The notes beneath the pieces were generated by a model. The model made no database searches and was not told the DNA's origin. It saw only the letters and a program-made list of their open reading frames with translations. Source: Rhodopseudomonas sp. P2A-2r (lineage in GTDB: Bacteria > Pseudomonadota > Alphaproteobacteria > Rhizobiales > Xanthobacteraceae). Taken from it: 64,000 nucleotides of DNA. Below are positions 37,027-45,945 of the stretch, in pieces. The DNA lies in the NCBI RefSeq assembly GCF_026015985.1, contig NZ_CP110389.1:6046001-6110000 (forward strand). The letters are read 5' to 3'. Each line of letters starts with the position of its first letter. Position 1 is the stretch's first letter. The translations under genes and the position numbers were made by a program.

Positions 37027-37941
37027 ATGAATTTGGCTGCGATAGACCTCAACCTGCTGGTGGCGCTCGATGCCCTGCTGCGCGACGCCAGCGTCAGCCG
37101 CGCCGCGCTGCGTATCGGGTTGTCGCAGCCGGCCACAAGCCACGCACTGCAGCGATTGCGTGACGTTCTCGGCGACCCGCTTTTGGTGCGCGTCGGCGCA
37201 CGCATGGAGCTGACGCCACGGGCGCAGGCTCTGCGTGGGCCGTTGGCACAGGCGCTCGAGCAGGTGCGCGGGCTGTTCGTTGCCGAGGGCTTCGATGCCA
37301 CCAGCAGCGAGCGGCGCTTCCGCCTGATGATGCCCGACCTCGCGGTCGAACTGCTGGTCCCGCCGCTAATGGCGAAGATCTCGGCGCTGGCGCCGAACGT
37401 GCAGATCGACATTGTGCCGTGGCGCGGCCCGGCGATCTTCCATGCCGAGTTCGCCCGCACCATCGACATGGTGATCAGCATCGGCAATGCCTTCAAGGGC
37501 TTTCACCGGCAACTGCTCTACACCGACAGCGACGCGCTGGCGGTGCGGCGCGGGCATCCCGCCGGGACAAAGCTGAAGCGGCGCGCGGATTTTCTCAGGG
37601 CAAAGCATATCGCGGTGGTGATCCGCGGCAACAACGCGGACCTGATCGACAACTGGCTGTTGCCGCAGGGGATCGAGCGACGAATTGCACTGACCGTGCC
37701 GGGCTATCTCGAGGCGCTGCACGTATCGGCGCGCAGTGACCTCGTCGCCTTTGTGCCGCGCCGTCTGATCGCAGCGCTCGCCAAATCTCTGGAGTTGACG
37801 ACGATCGCGCCGCCGCTCGATCCCGGTATCGACGAACAATACATGTTCACGCCGACGCGGGCACAGTTCGATCCCGGCTCGATCTGGCTGCGCAAGGTGA
37901 TGCTGGAGATCGGAAAGGAGATGAAAGCGCTGAAAACGTAG
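37027..37941 (+). CDS. LysR family transcriptional regulator
   Basis: A 304-residue LysR-type regulator. HTH in residues 10-60 (ASVSRAALRIGLSQPATSHALQRLRDVLGDPLLVR), then an effector-binding domain. The style (NLAAIDLNLLVALDALL start) is that of the NodD/LinR-like group, often controlling aromatic or xenobiotic genes. I chose the ATG at 37027; another at 37009 and the longer frame to 36877 are less likely. Its divergent neighbour is an NTF2-like gene, which is a plausible target. Confidence 0.9.
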   Translation: MNLAAIDLNLLVALDALLRDASVSRAALRIGLSQPATSHALQRLRDVLGDPLLVRVGARMELTPRAQALRGPLAQALEQVRGLFVAEGFDATSSERRFRLMMPDLAVELLVPPLMAKISALAPNVQIDIVPWRGPAIFHAEFARTIDMVISIGNAFKGFHRQLLYTDSDALAVRRGHPAGTKLKRRADFLRAKHIAVVIRGNNADLIDNWLLPQGIERRIALTVPGYLEALHVSARSDLVAFVPRRLIAALAKSLELTTIAPPLDPGIDEQYMFTPTRAQFDPGSIWLRKVMLEIGKEMKALKT

Positions 37942-38044
37942 GGTGGACAAAGGCGCTCTTGCGCCGTGCCCACCCTCACGCGTGTCACATTTGTGGTGGG
38001 CACACCTCGCCGCGCTTTGCGCGGTCGAGGCTTTGCCCGTCCTA
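37938..38044. repeat. intergenic repeat, GTAGGGTGG family
   Basis: Starts GTAGGGTGGACAAAGGCGCTCTTGCGCC and ends GCTTTGCCCGTCCTAC, giving inverted ends. A fragment of the same type is at 34695-34730. It follows the LysR gene and separates it from the converging chemoreceptor gene. Confidence 0.7.
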
Positions 38045-38053
38045 CAAGTATAG

Positions 38054-39385
38054 CTACGCCGCCTTGCTGCCCGTCTGATCCACCAGGTTTTGCCGGGCGT
38101 GGTCGAGATAGAGGCGGATTTCCTTGGTCAGCAGACCGGACTGCGACGACAGATCGCCGGACGCGGCCATGGTCGAGGTTGCGAGCTGCTCGGTCTCCTT
38201 GGCCGTACCCGCCAACGCCTGGATGTTGGCGGACATGTCGCGCACCACGCCGAACGCCTCGTCGACATTGCGGGCGATGCCGGCCGTGGCCGCCGACTGC
38301 GCCTCCGAGGCACTGGCGACCTTGCCGGTGATCTCGTTGACCTCGGCGATGACCGTGCCGATCTCGGTGATGGAATCGCTGACCTTGTCGGTGGCCGATT
38401 TGACCTGGCCGATCTGGGCCTCGATCTCGGCGGTGAAATTGGCGGTCTGCGTCGCCAGCGATTTGACCTCGTGGGCGACCACGGCAAAGCCGCGGCCGGC
38501 ATCGCCGGCGCGCGCCGCCTCGATGGTGGCGTTCAGCGCCAGCAGGTTGGTCTGGCTGGCGATGGCGTTGATCGACTTGACGACTTCGCTGATGCGCATG
38601 GCGACGTTGCGGAGCACGTCGACATTGCTGGCGGCATCGGCAACCCGCTCCACGGCGCGACCGGCGATGTCGGCCGAGCGGTGGATGTCGGCGCCGACTT
38701 CGCTGGCGGTGGACGACAGCGTTGCCGTCGCCGAGGCGACCGACTGCATGTTGGCCGCGGCCTGCTCGGAGGCCGCCGCCACCGAAGTCATGCGCTGAAG
38801 CGTGGAGGTGGCGCCGGCGCGCAGATTGCCGGCGGTGCCGCTCATCTCCGCGGCGCCGCTGTCGAGCGCGCTGACGATGGCATTGACGGTGGTTTCCAGT
38901 TCGGCAGTCTGCCGCTCGAAGTGCTTGATGCGCGCCGCGATGCTGTCGGTGGCGGCATTCATGGCATTGGCGCCCTGCAGCAGCCCGCCGTGCAAACCGC
39001 CCGGCAGGATGCGGCGATAATACTTATTGTGATGCAGGGCGGTCATCGCCGCAGTGGATTCGCGGACGAATGCGTCGCAGCCGTCGATCATGTCGTTGAT
39101 GCTGTGCAGCAGCTCTCCCATGTCGCCGCCGACCGGGATCGCCAGCACGCGGGCTTCAAAATCGCCCTGCGCGATGCTATGGCAAACCTTCGTCGCACGC
39201 GTGACCAGCGCCGTGGCTCGCATCACCCACATCAGCGACAGCGCCGCAGCGGCGATCGCCAGCGCCGAGCAGGCCATGGCGGCGAGCGGAAACCCTGCGA
39301 GCTGAAGCACGAGTGCCGTAACCGAGGCGGCAATGACGAGCAGCGTGCTAAGCTGCGCTTTTGAGAGAAAACATAAGTTCGTCAT
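38054..39385 (-). CDS. methyl-accepting chemotaxis protein
   Basis: A 443-residue chemoreceptor. Two close hydrophobic segments (about residues 10-50) anchor it in the membrane with almost no periplasmic loop. A HAMP-like region follows, then the long coiled-coil signalling domain with the conserved tip ([34 protein letters not shown] in pieces). Without a periplasmic sensor, it probably receives its input from the PAS protein encoded just upstream, whose reading frame overlaps this one by 38 bases. Start 39385 lies inside the PAS gene; the frame remains open farther up but shadows that gene. Confidence 0.93.
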   Translation of the reverse strand: MTNLCFLSKAQLSTLLVIAASVTALVLQLAGFPLAAMACSALAIAAAALSLMWVMRATALVTRATKVCHSIAQGDFEARVLAIPVGGDMGELLHSINDMIDGCDAFVRESTAAMTALHHNKYYRRILPGGLHGGLLQGANAMNAATDSIAARIKHFERQTAELETTVNAIVSALDSGAAEMSGTAGNLRAGATSTLQRMTSVAAASEQAAANMQSVASATATLSSTASEVGADIHRSADIAGRAVERVADAASNVDVLRNVAMRISEVVKSINAIASQTNLLALNATIEAARAGDAGRGFAVVAHEVKSLATQTANFTAEIEAQIGQVKSATDKVSDSITEIGTVIAEVNEITGKVASASEAQSAATAGIARNVDEAFGVVRDMSANIQALAGTAKETEQLATSTMAASGDLSSQSGLLTKEIRLYLDHARQNLVDQTGSKAA

Positions 39386-39884
39386 AGCTGACTTTCTGCG
39401 AGGCAACGAAATCCACAAGGGCCTTGTGTCCGGCGGCGACGGCGTCCTTGCCGTTGGTATGGCGGCGCTCGATCGCGAGCACCTCGGCATAGAGCGGCGC
39501 GATGGTCTTCTCGACGATGTCGCGGGCCGGTGCGCGTCGATTGGAATGATAGCTGCAGATCTTGCCGTCGGCGCCGAACGACGGCGTCACGTGGGCATAG
39601 ACCCAGTAATGGTCGCCGTCCTTCGCCATGTTCTTGACGTAGGCGAAGATCTCGCGGCGATCCTCGATGGTGTCCCACAGCAGCTTGAACACGCTGCGCG
39701 GCATATCGGGATGGCGGACGATGCTGTGCTGCGCGCCGATCAGCTCGGCCTCGGTGTAGCCGGCGACCTTGCAAAACAACCGGTTGGCATAGGTCAACCG
39801 GCCCTTGAGGTCAGTCTTCGAAACGATCAGGTCGGATGCGGGAAAGAAGGTCTCGCGGCCGCTCGGCGTGACGTGCTTGGACAT
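39348..39884 (-). CDS. PAS domain protein (Aer-like sensor)
   Basis: A 178-residue soluble protein with one PAS domain, like the N-terminal sensor of the aerotaxis receptor Aer: [46 protein letters not shown], then [11 protein letters not shown] and a C-terminal helix. In Aer this domain binds FAD and senses redox state. The gene overlaps the membrane chemoreceptor gene downstream, giving the Aer parts on two polypeptides. Cofactor binding is inferred from likeness. Confidence 0.88.
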   Translation of the reverse strand: MSKHVTPSGRETFFPASDLIVSKTDLKGRLTYANRLFCKVAGYTEAELIGAQHSIVRHPDMPRSVFKLLWDTIEDRREIFAYVKNMAKDGDHYWVYAHVTPSFGADGKICSYHSNRRAPARDIVEKTIAPLYAEVLAIERRHTNGKDAVAAGHKALVDFVASQKVSYDELMFSLKSAA

Positions 39885-40197
39885 TTCAGATCCGGTCGTA
39901 ACGTATGCGGGAAAGCAGGCGAGTGGTATTAGGCCACCTTGTTAAACGAAGCGTTAAGGTTTCCCACAACTGCCCGGCCATGTTCAGGTCACCTTGGCAG
40001 CCCTTGATTGCATTTCGCTTAAAGAAAGTTTCGCAATTGCGCCTGTGCCGCCATCGCGTGCGGCTGATCGCAACGGGTTCCGCAGCGGAACTCGCGCCGT
40101 TCACACGACGTTGAACATGATCGCAACGCGTCGGACCACCGTTAGCAAATCGCAACAGCACTATGTCAGAAGGCGAACCAACAGGACCCATCGATAC

Positions 40198-41940
40198 ATG
40201 TTGTTGAAAGAACTGACGGGCCTGCTTCACGCCTTCGAGGATCGCCTGACGGTCCGCACGCAGATTGCCGCGGCGGTGGCGGCGTTGAGTGTGATCCTGG
40301 TCGGGTTGCTCGCCATCGGGGCGGCGTTCGTCAGTTACAGCAACACCGCCTCGCAGGTGAACATCCGGCTGGCCAGCGTGGCCTCCACCACCGCCGAGCG
40401 GCTGGATCGCTACATGGCGGTGCGCCAGCAGGAAGTGCGCCTGTTCTCCGAACTGGAGACGCTCCGCACGCTTTGGCAGAATGACCCCGCAACCCTGCGC
40501 AAGGCGCTCAATCAGTTGCAGCATTCGTTTTCCGATTTCGCATGGATCGGCTTTGCGCGCTCTGACGGCATGGTGGCGGCGGCGACCGGAGGCCTGCTGG
40601 AAGGGGTGTCCGTTGCCGCGCGTCCATGGTTCAAGGCCGGCCTCAGCGAGAGCACGATCGGCGACGTGCACGAGGCGCAGTTGCTGTCGTCGCTGCTGGC
40701 GCAGCGCGCCGACGGAGATCCCTATCGTTTTGTCGACATCGCGGTTCCCGTCAGGGACAGCCCCGGCGACGTCATCGGTGTGCTGGGCGGCCACCTGAAC
40801 TGGGACTGGGCGCGCAGCCTGATCGCCAACGCCGAAGACAACGACGGCAATACCGACACCCGGATCGCCGTGACGTCGCGCAGCGGCACCGTTCTGGTCG
40901 GCCAGAGCCCCGGCACCGTCAAGTTCAGCGGTAGCCGCCTGAGTGACATTCTTGCATCCCGCTCGGGCGCGTTCGTCGAAACCGCCGGCGCAACCTCCAT
41001 GCTGACAGCGTTCTATGTCGGCAAGGGGCACCGCGACTATCAGGGGCTGGATTGGATCGTCACCGCGAGCCAGCCGGCCAGCGTGGCACTCGCCGCAGCG
41101 GTTCGCTCCGCCAAGACCATCCTCATCACCGGCGCGATCACCGGGCTGGCCGGCGTCGCCTTCGCGTTCTTCATCGCGCTGCGCATTTCACGGCCGATCC
41201 GCGCCATCACGATCGAGGCAGACCGGATCGGACGCACCTCGGGGCCGACCATGCTGCCGCGCCACAACGGCTCGGTGGAAGTGGTGCAGCTGACGCGCGC
41301 CCTGCGCTCGCTGCTGCGTCGTATCGGCTTCGCCGAAGAGCAGACCAGGGTAGCTGAAGCGCGCGCCACCGAGAATGCCATGCAGTTCAAGGATGACATC
41401 AGCAAGTTGCGGCGGCTGGCTGACACCGACTTCCTCACCGACCTGATGAACCGCCGCGCCTTTCTGGCTGCCGCCGACGACGCCATGGCCTTCAGCCTGC
41501 GCTACCGGCGCAGCATGGCGGTGCTGATGATCGACATCGATCATTTCAAGCAGATCAACGACCGCCATGGCCATGCCGCCGGTGACGGCGCCATAAAACA
41601 CATCGCCAGCATCATCGTCGGCAACATCAAGGCCACCGACCGCGCGGCGCGGTTCGGCGGCGAGGAATTCATGGTGCTGCTGCGCGAGGTCGATGAGGGC
41701 GACGCACGGATCGTGGCCGACCGCATTCGCTGTATGATCGAGCAGACCGCCGTCGGCGAAGGCGCGACGCGGATTTCGGCGACCGTCTCGATCGGCATCG
41801 CCCTGCTGGCGGACAACGACCGCGACGTGCAGGACATCATCGAGCGCGCCGACCAGGGCCTGTATCAGGCGAAAAACGACGGTCGCAACCGGACGGTGTT
41901 CGAGCCGGCCAGACTGACGCCGGGTTCGCAGGTCGCCTGA
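40198..41940 (+). CDS. membrane diguanylate cyclase (Cache-type sensor + GGDEF)
   Basis: A 580-residue protein with a membrane helix near residues 20-42, a periplasmic double-Cache-like sensor (to about 295), a second helix (about 303-323), HAMP, then a GGDEF domain. The active-site loop is RFGGEEF (GGEEF variant, functional in many enzymes) and the metal-binding Asp is in MIDIDHFKQINDRHGH. It should make cyclic di-GMP from GTP in response to an extracytoplasmic signal. No RxxD inhibitory site is obvious before GGEEF. Start 40198 has AGGA upstream; a longer frame from 39994 is unlikely. It ends 3 bp from mutY (convergent). Confidence 0.9.
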   Translation: MLLKELTGLLHAFEDRLTVRTQIAAAVAALSVILVGLLAIGAAFVSYSNTASQVNIRLASVASTTAERLDRYMAVRQQEVRLFSELETLRTLWQNDPATLRKALNQLQHSFSDFAWIGFARSDGMVAAATGGLLEGVSVAARPWFKAGLSESTIGDVHEAQLLSSLLAQRADGDPYRFVDIAVPVRDSPGDVIGVLGGHLNWDWARSLIANAEDNDGNTDTRIAVTSRSGTVLVGQSPGTVKFSGSRLSDILASRSGAFVETAGATSMLTAFYVGKGHRDYQGLDWIVTASQPASVALAAAVRSAKTILITGAITGLAGVAFAFFIALRISRPIRAITIEADRIGRTSGPTMLPRHNGSVEVVQLTRALRSLLRRIGFAEEQTRVAEARATENAMQFKDDISKLRRLADTDFLTDLMNRRAFLAAADDAMAFSLRYRRSMAVLMIDIDHFKQINDRHGHAAGDGAIKHIASIIVGNIKATDRAARFGGEEFMVLLREVDEGDARIVADRIRCMIEQTAVGEGATRISATVSIGIALLADNDRDVQDIIERADQGLYQAKNDGRNRTVFEPARLTPGSQVA

Positions 41941-41943
41941 GCG

Positions 41944-43041
41944 TCAGCCGAGCCCGTGGGCGATCACCTTGCGCATCAGGTTGGGCAGCGCCTCGTCGTG
42001 CAAGGTGGCCACCGGCACCCAGCGCATGCCATCAGGCGCACGGCTGCGCGCCGGCACCTGCGCCGTGTAGACCACCAGCTCCAGCGGAAAATGCGTGAAC
42101 ACATGACTGACCACGCCGACCTTGCGATGCCAGCGCGCCACGCTCTTCAACGCCGGCGCCTGGGCCAGCGCCGCCTTGTCGTCATGGCCGGCCAGCCAAT
42201 CCGACACCGGCACCTCGGTCATGCCGCCGAGCAGGCCTTTTTCGGCGCGGGTGCGCACCAGCAACTCTTCGCCGCGCGTCACCACGAAGGCGGCACCGCG
42301 CCGTAGCAGCCCGGTCTTCTTCGGCGCCTTGCGCGGGAACATCTCCTGATCGCCGCGCCTGCGCGCCGCGCAGCCGTCATTGATCGGGCACAGCGCGCAG
42401 GCCGGCTTCTTCGGCGTGCAGATGGTCGAGCCGAGATCCATCAGCGCCTGCGCGCTGTCGCCGGCGCGCTTTGGTCCGAGCAAGGTGGTGGCCAGCGCCT
42501 GGATCTGCGGCTTCGCCCTGGGCAGCGCTTCTTCGACGGCATAAAGCCGCGACACCACGCGCTCGATGTTGCCGTCCACCGGCATGCACTGACGGGCAAA
42601 GGCGATGGCCGCGATGGCCGAGGCCGTATATGGCCCGATGCCCGGCAGGCTGCGCAGCCCCGCTTCGGTATCCGGAAAGGCGCCGCCATGGTCGCGCAGC
42701 ACCGCCACCGCGCAGGCGTGCAGGTTACGGGCGCGCGAGTAATAGCCGAGCCCGGCCCACATCCGCAGCACGTCATCCTGCGAGGCCGCGCCGAGATCGG
42801 CCACCGTCGGCCAGCGCGCGAGGAATTTCTCGAAATAGGGACCGACCGCCTGCACCGTGGTCTGCTGCAGCATGATTTCCGACAGCCAGACCCGGTACGG
42901 ATCGATGGTGCCACCCGGCAGCGGCCGCCACGGCAGTTTGCGCCGGTGCCGGTCGTACCAGGCGAGCAGTTGCGCCGGACGGTCGGCGGCGGCGAAGGCG
43001 GCTTTTGTCTTACGGGCTTTGATGACTGTTGAGGCGGGCAC
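41944..43041 (-). CDS. mutY: A/G-specific adenine glycosylase
   Basis: A 365-residue base-excision enzyme that removes adenine paired with 8-oxoguanine. Catalytic Glu in WLSEIMLQQTTV, HhH motif LPGIGPYTASAIAAIAF with the catalytic Asp in VDGNIERV, and the 4Fe-4S ligands in CTPKKPACALCPINDGC (C-x6-C-x2-C-x5-C). The C-terminal NUDIX-like domain reads the 8-oxoG. Its divergent neighbour is the DUF721 gene, the order usual in this bacterial group. Confidence 0.96.
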   Translation of the reverse strand: MPASTVIKARKTKAAFAAADRPAQLLAWYDRHRRKLPWRPLPGGTIDPYRVWLSEIMLQQTTVQAVGPYFEKFLARWPTVADLGAASQDDVLRMWAGLGYYSRARNLHACAVAVLRDHGGAFPDTEAGLRSLPGIGPYTASAIAAIAFARQCMPVDGNIERVVSRLYAVEEALPRAKPQIQALATTLLGPKRAGDSAQALMDLGSTICTPKKPACALCPINDGCAARRRGDQEMFPRKAPKKTGLLRRGAAFVVTRGEELLVRTRAEKGLLGGMTEVPVSDWLAGHDDKAALAQAPALKSVARWHRKVGVVSHVFTHFPLELVVYTAQVPARSRAPDGMRWVPVATLHDEALPNLMRKVIAHGLG

Positions 43042-43079
43042 GCCGCATTGTAAAATCAGAATCAGGCCGTGGCCAGTGC

Positions 43080-43163
43080 GTAGGATGGGTTGAGCCCTTC
43101 GCGAAACCCATCAATCCCTCGGCAGCAAGTCGATGGGTTTCGCAAGGGCTCAACCCATCCTAC
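43080..43163. repeat. intergenic repeat, TAGGATGGGTTGAGC hairpin
   Basis: An 84-bp near-perfect hairpin: GTAGGATGGGTTGAGCCCTT at the left pairs with AAGGGCTCAACCCATCCTAC at the right; a second pair is GCGAAACCCATC / GATGGGTTTCGC. Same family as the repeat at 30375. It lies between mutY and the DUF721 gene. Confidence 0.8.
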
Positions 43164-43224
43164 AACCGCCCCCACGCTGCATAACTCCGGCTGCACTGCC
43201 CCACGCAAGGTGCTAGAACGCAGC

Positions 43225-43704
43225 ATGCGAAAGCCCGGCTACATCTCGGCAAAACCCCTGTCCCTGCTGCTCGGCGGGGTATTTGCCGACGCCTATGCCA
43301 AGCAGGGCTTTGCGTCGCGGGAACTGGTGACCCGCTGGGCCGAGATCGCCGGCGCCGACGTGGCCAAATTCTCCGAGCCGCTGAAGATCCAGTGGCCGCG
43401 GCCGGTGGAAGGCCAGCCCGAGCAGCCGGCCACCCTGATCCTGCGCGTCGAGGGACCGATGGCGCTGGAGATCCAGCATTCCTCCGACGCCATCCTGCAG
43501 CGGGTCAACCGCTTCTTCGGCTGGAATGCGATCGGCAAGATCGCGCTGCGCCAGGCGCCGCTCAGCCGGCCCAAGGTCCGCAAGACCATCGCGCCGCTCG
43601 ACCCCGCCGCCGTCGCCCGGGTCGGGCAGACGCTCGGCTCGGTGGAGGATGAGGAATTGCGCGAGGCGCTGGCCCGGCTGGGCGCGGCGATCAAGCGAAA
43701 TTGA
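43225..43704 (+). CDS. DUF721 (DciA-like) protein
   Basis: A 159-residue DUF721 protein. The N-terminal KH-like domain (SAKPLSLLLGGVFADAYAKQGFASRELVTRWAEIAGADVA) and the TLILRVEGPMALEIQHSSDAILQRVNRFFG core are those of DciA, the loader that helps replicative helicase DnaB in bacteria lacking DnaC. The start at 43225 was chosen because the upstream frame lies in repeat DNA. It comes before dsbA and smc on the same strand, a conserved order, and divergent from mutY. Confidence 0.85.
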   Translation: MRKPGYISAKPLSLLLGGVFADAYAKQGFASRELVTRWAEIAGADVAKFSEPLKIQWPRPVEGQPEQPATLILRVEGPMALEIQHSSDAILQRVNRFFGWNAIGKIALRQAPLSRPKVRKTIAPLDPAAVARVGQTLGSVEDEELREALARLGAAIKRN

Positions 43705-43808
43705 GCCGGCAGCCGCCGCCGTGAGCGGCGCGCGCTTGCCACAATTGTGGTTTCAAGCTAGCCAACACAGACATTTACGGGCGCGCCGCGCCGATATGGA
43801 GCATTCCG

Positions 43809-44465
43809 TTGATCATCACGCGCCGTGACTTCACCGCCGCCCTCGCTCTCACCGGCGTCGCCGCGGCCATCGGCCTGTCGCCGCTGCAGCTGATCGGCGA
43901 GGCCTTCGCCCAGAGCGCCGCCGATGTCGCCAAGCCGGTGTCGCTGCCGGACATGGTGCTCGGTCCCAAGGACGCTGCCGTGACCGTCACCGAATATGCC
44001 TCGATGACCTGCCCGCATTGCGCGGCCTTCACCGAACAGGTGTTCCCGAAGATCAAGGAAGCCTTCATCGACACCGGCAAGATCCGCTTCGTGTTCCGCG
44101 AATTCCCGCTCGACATCAAGGCCGCTGCCGGCTCGATGCTGGCGCGCTGCATCGCCAAGGACGACGCGCCGAAGTACTTTGCCGTGATCGACCTGTTGTT
44201 CAAGCAGCAGAACGACTGGGTCATGAAGGACACCGCCGCCACCCTGACCCGGATCGGCAAGCAGGCCGGCCTCAGCCAGCAGGCGGTCGAGGACTGCCTG
44301 AAGGACCAGGCGCTGCTCGACAAGATCGCCGCCGACCAGAAGTTCGCCAACGAAGTGCTCAAGGTCAACTCGACCCCGACCTTCTTCATCAACGGCGAGA
44401 AGCTGACCGGCGAAACCTCGTTCGAGGAATTCTCCAAGAAGATCACCCCGCTCCTGAAGAGCTGA
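43809..44465 (+). CDS. DsbA family thiol oxidoreductase, exported
   Basis: A 218-residue periplasmic thioredoxin-fold protein. The active site is CPHC (SMTCPHCAAF) and the cis-Pro loop is STPTFFING. The N-terminus MIITRRDFTAALALTG has a twin-arginine signal, so it may be exported folded; cleavage would be near AFAQ. It resembles DsbA/ScsC-like proteins. The start is TTG at 43809 with GGAG just upstream. It lies between the DUF721 gene and smc, with a repeat and a peptide gene in between. Confidence 0.9.
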   Translation: MIITRRDFTAALALTGVAAAIGLSPLQLIGEAFAQSAADVAKPVSLPDMVLGPKDAAVTVTEYASMTCPHCAAFTEQVFPKIKEAFIDTGKIRFVFREFPLDIKAAAGSMLARCIAKDDAPKYFAVIDLLFKQQNDWVMKDTAATLTRIGKQAGLSQQAVEDCLKDQALLDKIAADQKFANEVLKVNSTPTFFINGEKLTGETSFEEFSKKITPLLKS

Positions 44466-44477
44466 CGCATCTGGGCG

Positions 44478-44632
44478 CTCGCTCCCCGGATGCTGCGCAA
44501 CGCGCGGCACTTGCCGCGTGGTGCGCTGCTGATCCGGGGCCGCTGGGGAACGCGGTGTTCGGTACGGTCCCGGATCTGCGGAGCAGCGCCGCGATGCTAC
44601 GCATCGCCTGCGCTGCACCGCGTCCGGGGCAC
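44478..44632. repeat. intergenic palindromic repeats, CCCGGATCTGCG family, copy 2
   Basis: Contains GCGCGGCACTTGCCGCGTGGTGCG and a CCCGGATCTGCG ... GCGTCCGGGG hairpin, the latter shared in outline with 32253-32362. It occupies the gap between the DsbA-like gene and the small membrane peptide. Confidence 0.6.
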
Positions 44633-44685
44633 CACAGTCGGATGTTCCCGCCGCCATTAACCGTCTTGCGCGAACGCGCCACGCG

Positions 44686-44700
44686 TTAATGACCGCTTAA
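44686..44700 (+). promoter_or_regulatory. perfect CtrA-type box TTAA-N7-TTAA
   Basis: TTAA at 44686-44689 and at 44697-44700 with seven bases between, the full CtrA consensus. It lies 39 bases before the ATG of a 37-codon membrane peptide gene, consistent with cell-cycle control. No other gene is nearby on this strand until smc. Confidence 0.6.
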
Positions 44701-44739
44701 AAACTTGCCTCCCATTCTAACGGTTTTCGGGGGCATTTC

Positions 44740-44853
44740 ATGTTTGAACATTTGTTGATCGATCTGATCGGGCTGGCGCTGGTCGGCCTGTGCGTGGCGG
44801 TCTGCGTGGTGCCGGGGGCGCGGCGGCCGAGCGGCTACGCCCGCGATATCTGA
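44740..44853 (+). CDS. small membrane peptide, 37 residues
   Basis: An open frame from ATG 44740 to TGA 44853: a short N-terminus (MFEHLLIDLI), one hydrophobic helix (LIGLALVGLCVAVCVVPG), then a basic tail (ARRPSGYARDI), the charge pattern of a single-pass inner-membrane peptide with its C-terminus in the cytoplasm. A weak ribosome binding site GGGGG precedes the ATG. A perfect CtrA box lies just upstream. I do not recognise the protein. Confidence 0.5.
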   Translation: MFEHLLIDLIGLALVGLCVAVCVVPGARRPSGYARDI

Positions 44854-44860
44854 GCGCGCA

Positions 44861-45562
44861 TCAGCTTTGATGCAGCAGCGTCAGCGTGGCGGTGAGCTGC
44901 AGGCTGCGTTTTCCGGTGAAGGCAGTGGCCCGCCAGTCGGCGCCATGGGCGTCGCAATGGCCCGAAAAGCCGATGCCGACCTCGTGGCCGCCGAAGATCG
45001 GATCGGCGCTGGCCGGCGTGTGCTCCTGGTTGACGATCTCGCCCCTCCACTGGCCGTCGGATGAGCTGTAGGCGCCGAGATAATAGAAGCACGCATCGCC
45101 GCCGAGCAGCCGGCCGTCCCGCAGCAGCATCACCCCGGTGAGGCCGCCCGCCAGCCCGTCGCGCAGCCGAATCTGCACCGAATACAGCCCGTTGACCGCG
45201 CCGCCGGCGCCGACCGTGCCCGCCAAAGGCAGCGACTCCTCGTCGAGCGGCGTCATCACCGAGCGGAACGTGATGCCATTGTCCTGCGGCCGGCCGCCTG
45301 CGAAGCGATAGAGCGGCCCGTCGGCGCGACCGCGGGTGACGATGCGATCGTCATCGGAGCCGTACAGCGTGCGGAAGCGCGGATCGACGGTGTGGCGCTG
45401 GCCGGCGACCCGGCACACGATCTCGTCGCCGTCCCGCTCATAGCTGCCTACATGGGCAAAAGCCGAATTGCCGCCCAGCAGCCGGCCCTCATGAACATAC
45501 ATCACGCTGCGGCCGACCACGTCGCCGGCCTGGTACTCGACCTTGTAAAACCCGTCAAACAA
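44861..45562 (-). CDS. GrlR-like domain protein, two tandem repeats
   Basis: A 233-residue protein made of two beta-barrel repeats resembling GrlR, the negative regulator of type III secretion in enterics. Repeat 1: FYKVEYQAGDVVGRSVMYVHEGRLLGGNSAFAHVGSY in pieces; repeat 2: LYSVQIRLRDGLAGGLTGVMLLRDGRLLGGDACFYYLGAY in pieces. The shared features are a Y-x-V strand, G-R-L-L-G-G and G-x-Y. Such domains bind lipids or protein partners. No secretion genes are close, so the enteric role should not be carried over. Single gene, convergent to the small peptide. Confidence 0.7.
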   Translation of the reverse strand: MFDGFYKVEYQAGDVVGRSVMYVHEGRLLGGNSAFAHVGSYERDGDEIVCRVAGQRHTVDPRFRTLYGSDDDRIVTRGRADGPLYRFAGGRPQDNGITFRSVMTPLDEESLPLAGTVGAGGAVNGLYSVQIRLRDGLAGGLTGVMLLRDGRLLGGDACFYYLGAYSSSDGQWRGEIVNQEHTPASADPIFGGHEVGIGFSGHCDAHGADWRATAFTGKRSLQLTATLTLLHQS

Positions 45563-45945
45563 GCGCCCGTCCCCGCATCATTGCGGCGCAACGTAGCCGA
45601 TCGCGCAAGGCGAAGGAAAGCGCGATGGGGGCGAGGGCGGCTACACCACCTGATCAAGCTCACCGATCTCAGCGATGACGACCTGACGTGACGACCTGAG
45701 GGGCGGGATCATCCGCCTTTCGATCCACCAAGCCTTTTATCGCGCCCTTCCCCCTTTTTCCCCCGCAATCACCTCTGGAAAAGCCCGACGGCCCCGTTGC
45801 CCTCCGGCGCCCATGTCGCCATTGTCCCGGCCTGATCACCGCTAGGGGCGAGTCTCCTGAAGCGCTTTTCTACCAGATGTGGTAGGATGGCGGCTGGAGA
45901 ATCGCGACCTGTCGCATCCTGTTCGATGAATAGAGTAACCTGTCC
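45563..45945. other. 383-bp gap upstream of smc
   Basis: No gene could be supported. It contains a pyrimidine tract around 45745-45765 (TTCCCCCTTTTTCCCCC) and GC-rich sequence to about 45850. The last 60 bases before smc are lower in GC and likely hold its promoter, but no clear -35/-10 is assigned. Short frames here have no ribosome binding site. Confidence 0.5.

Noticed and set aside
39942..39957. TTAA-N8-TTAA between the PAS gene and the GGDEF gene
   Set aside because: The spacer is eight, not seven, so it is not a proper CtrA box; not called.
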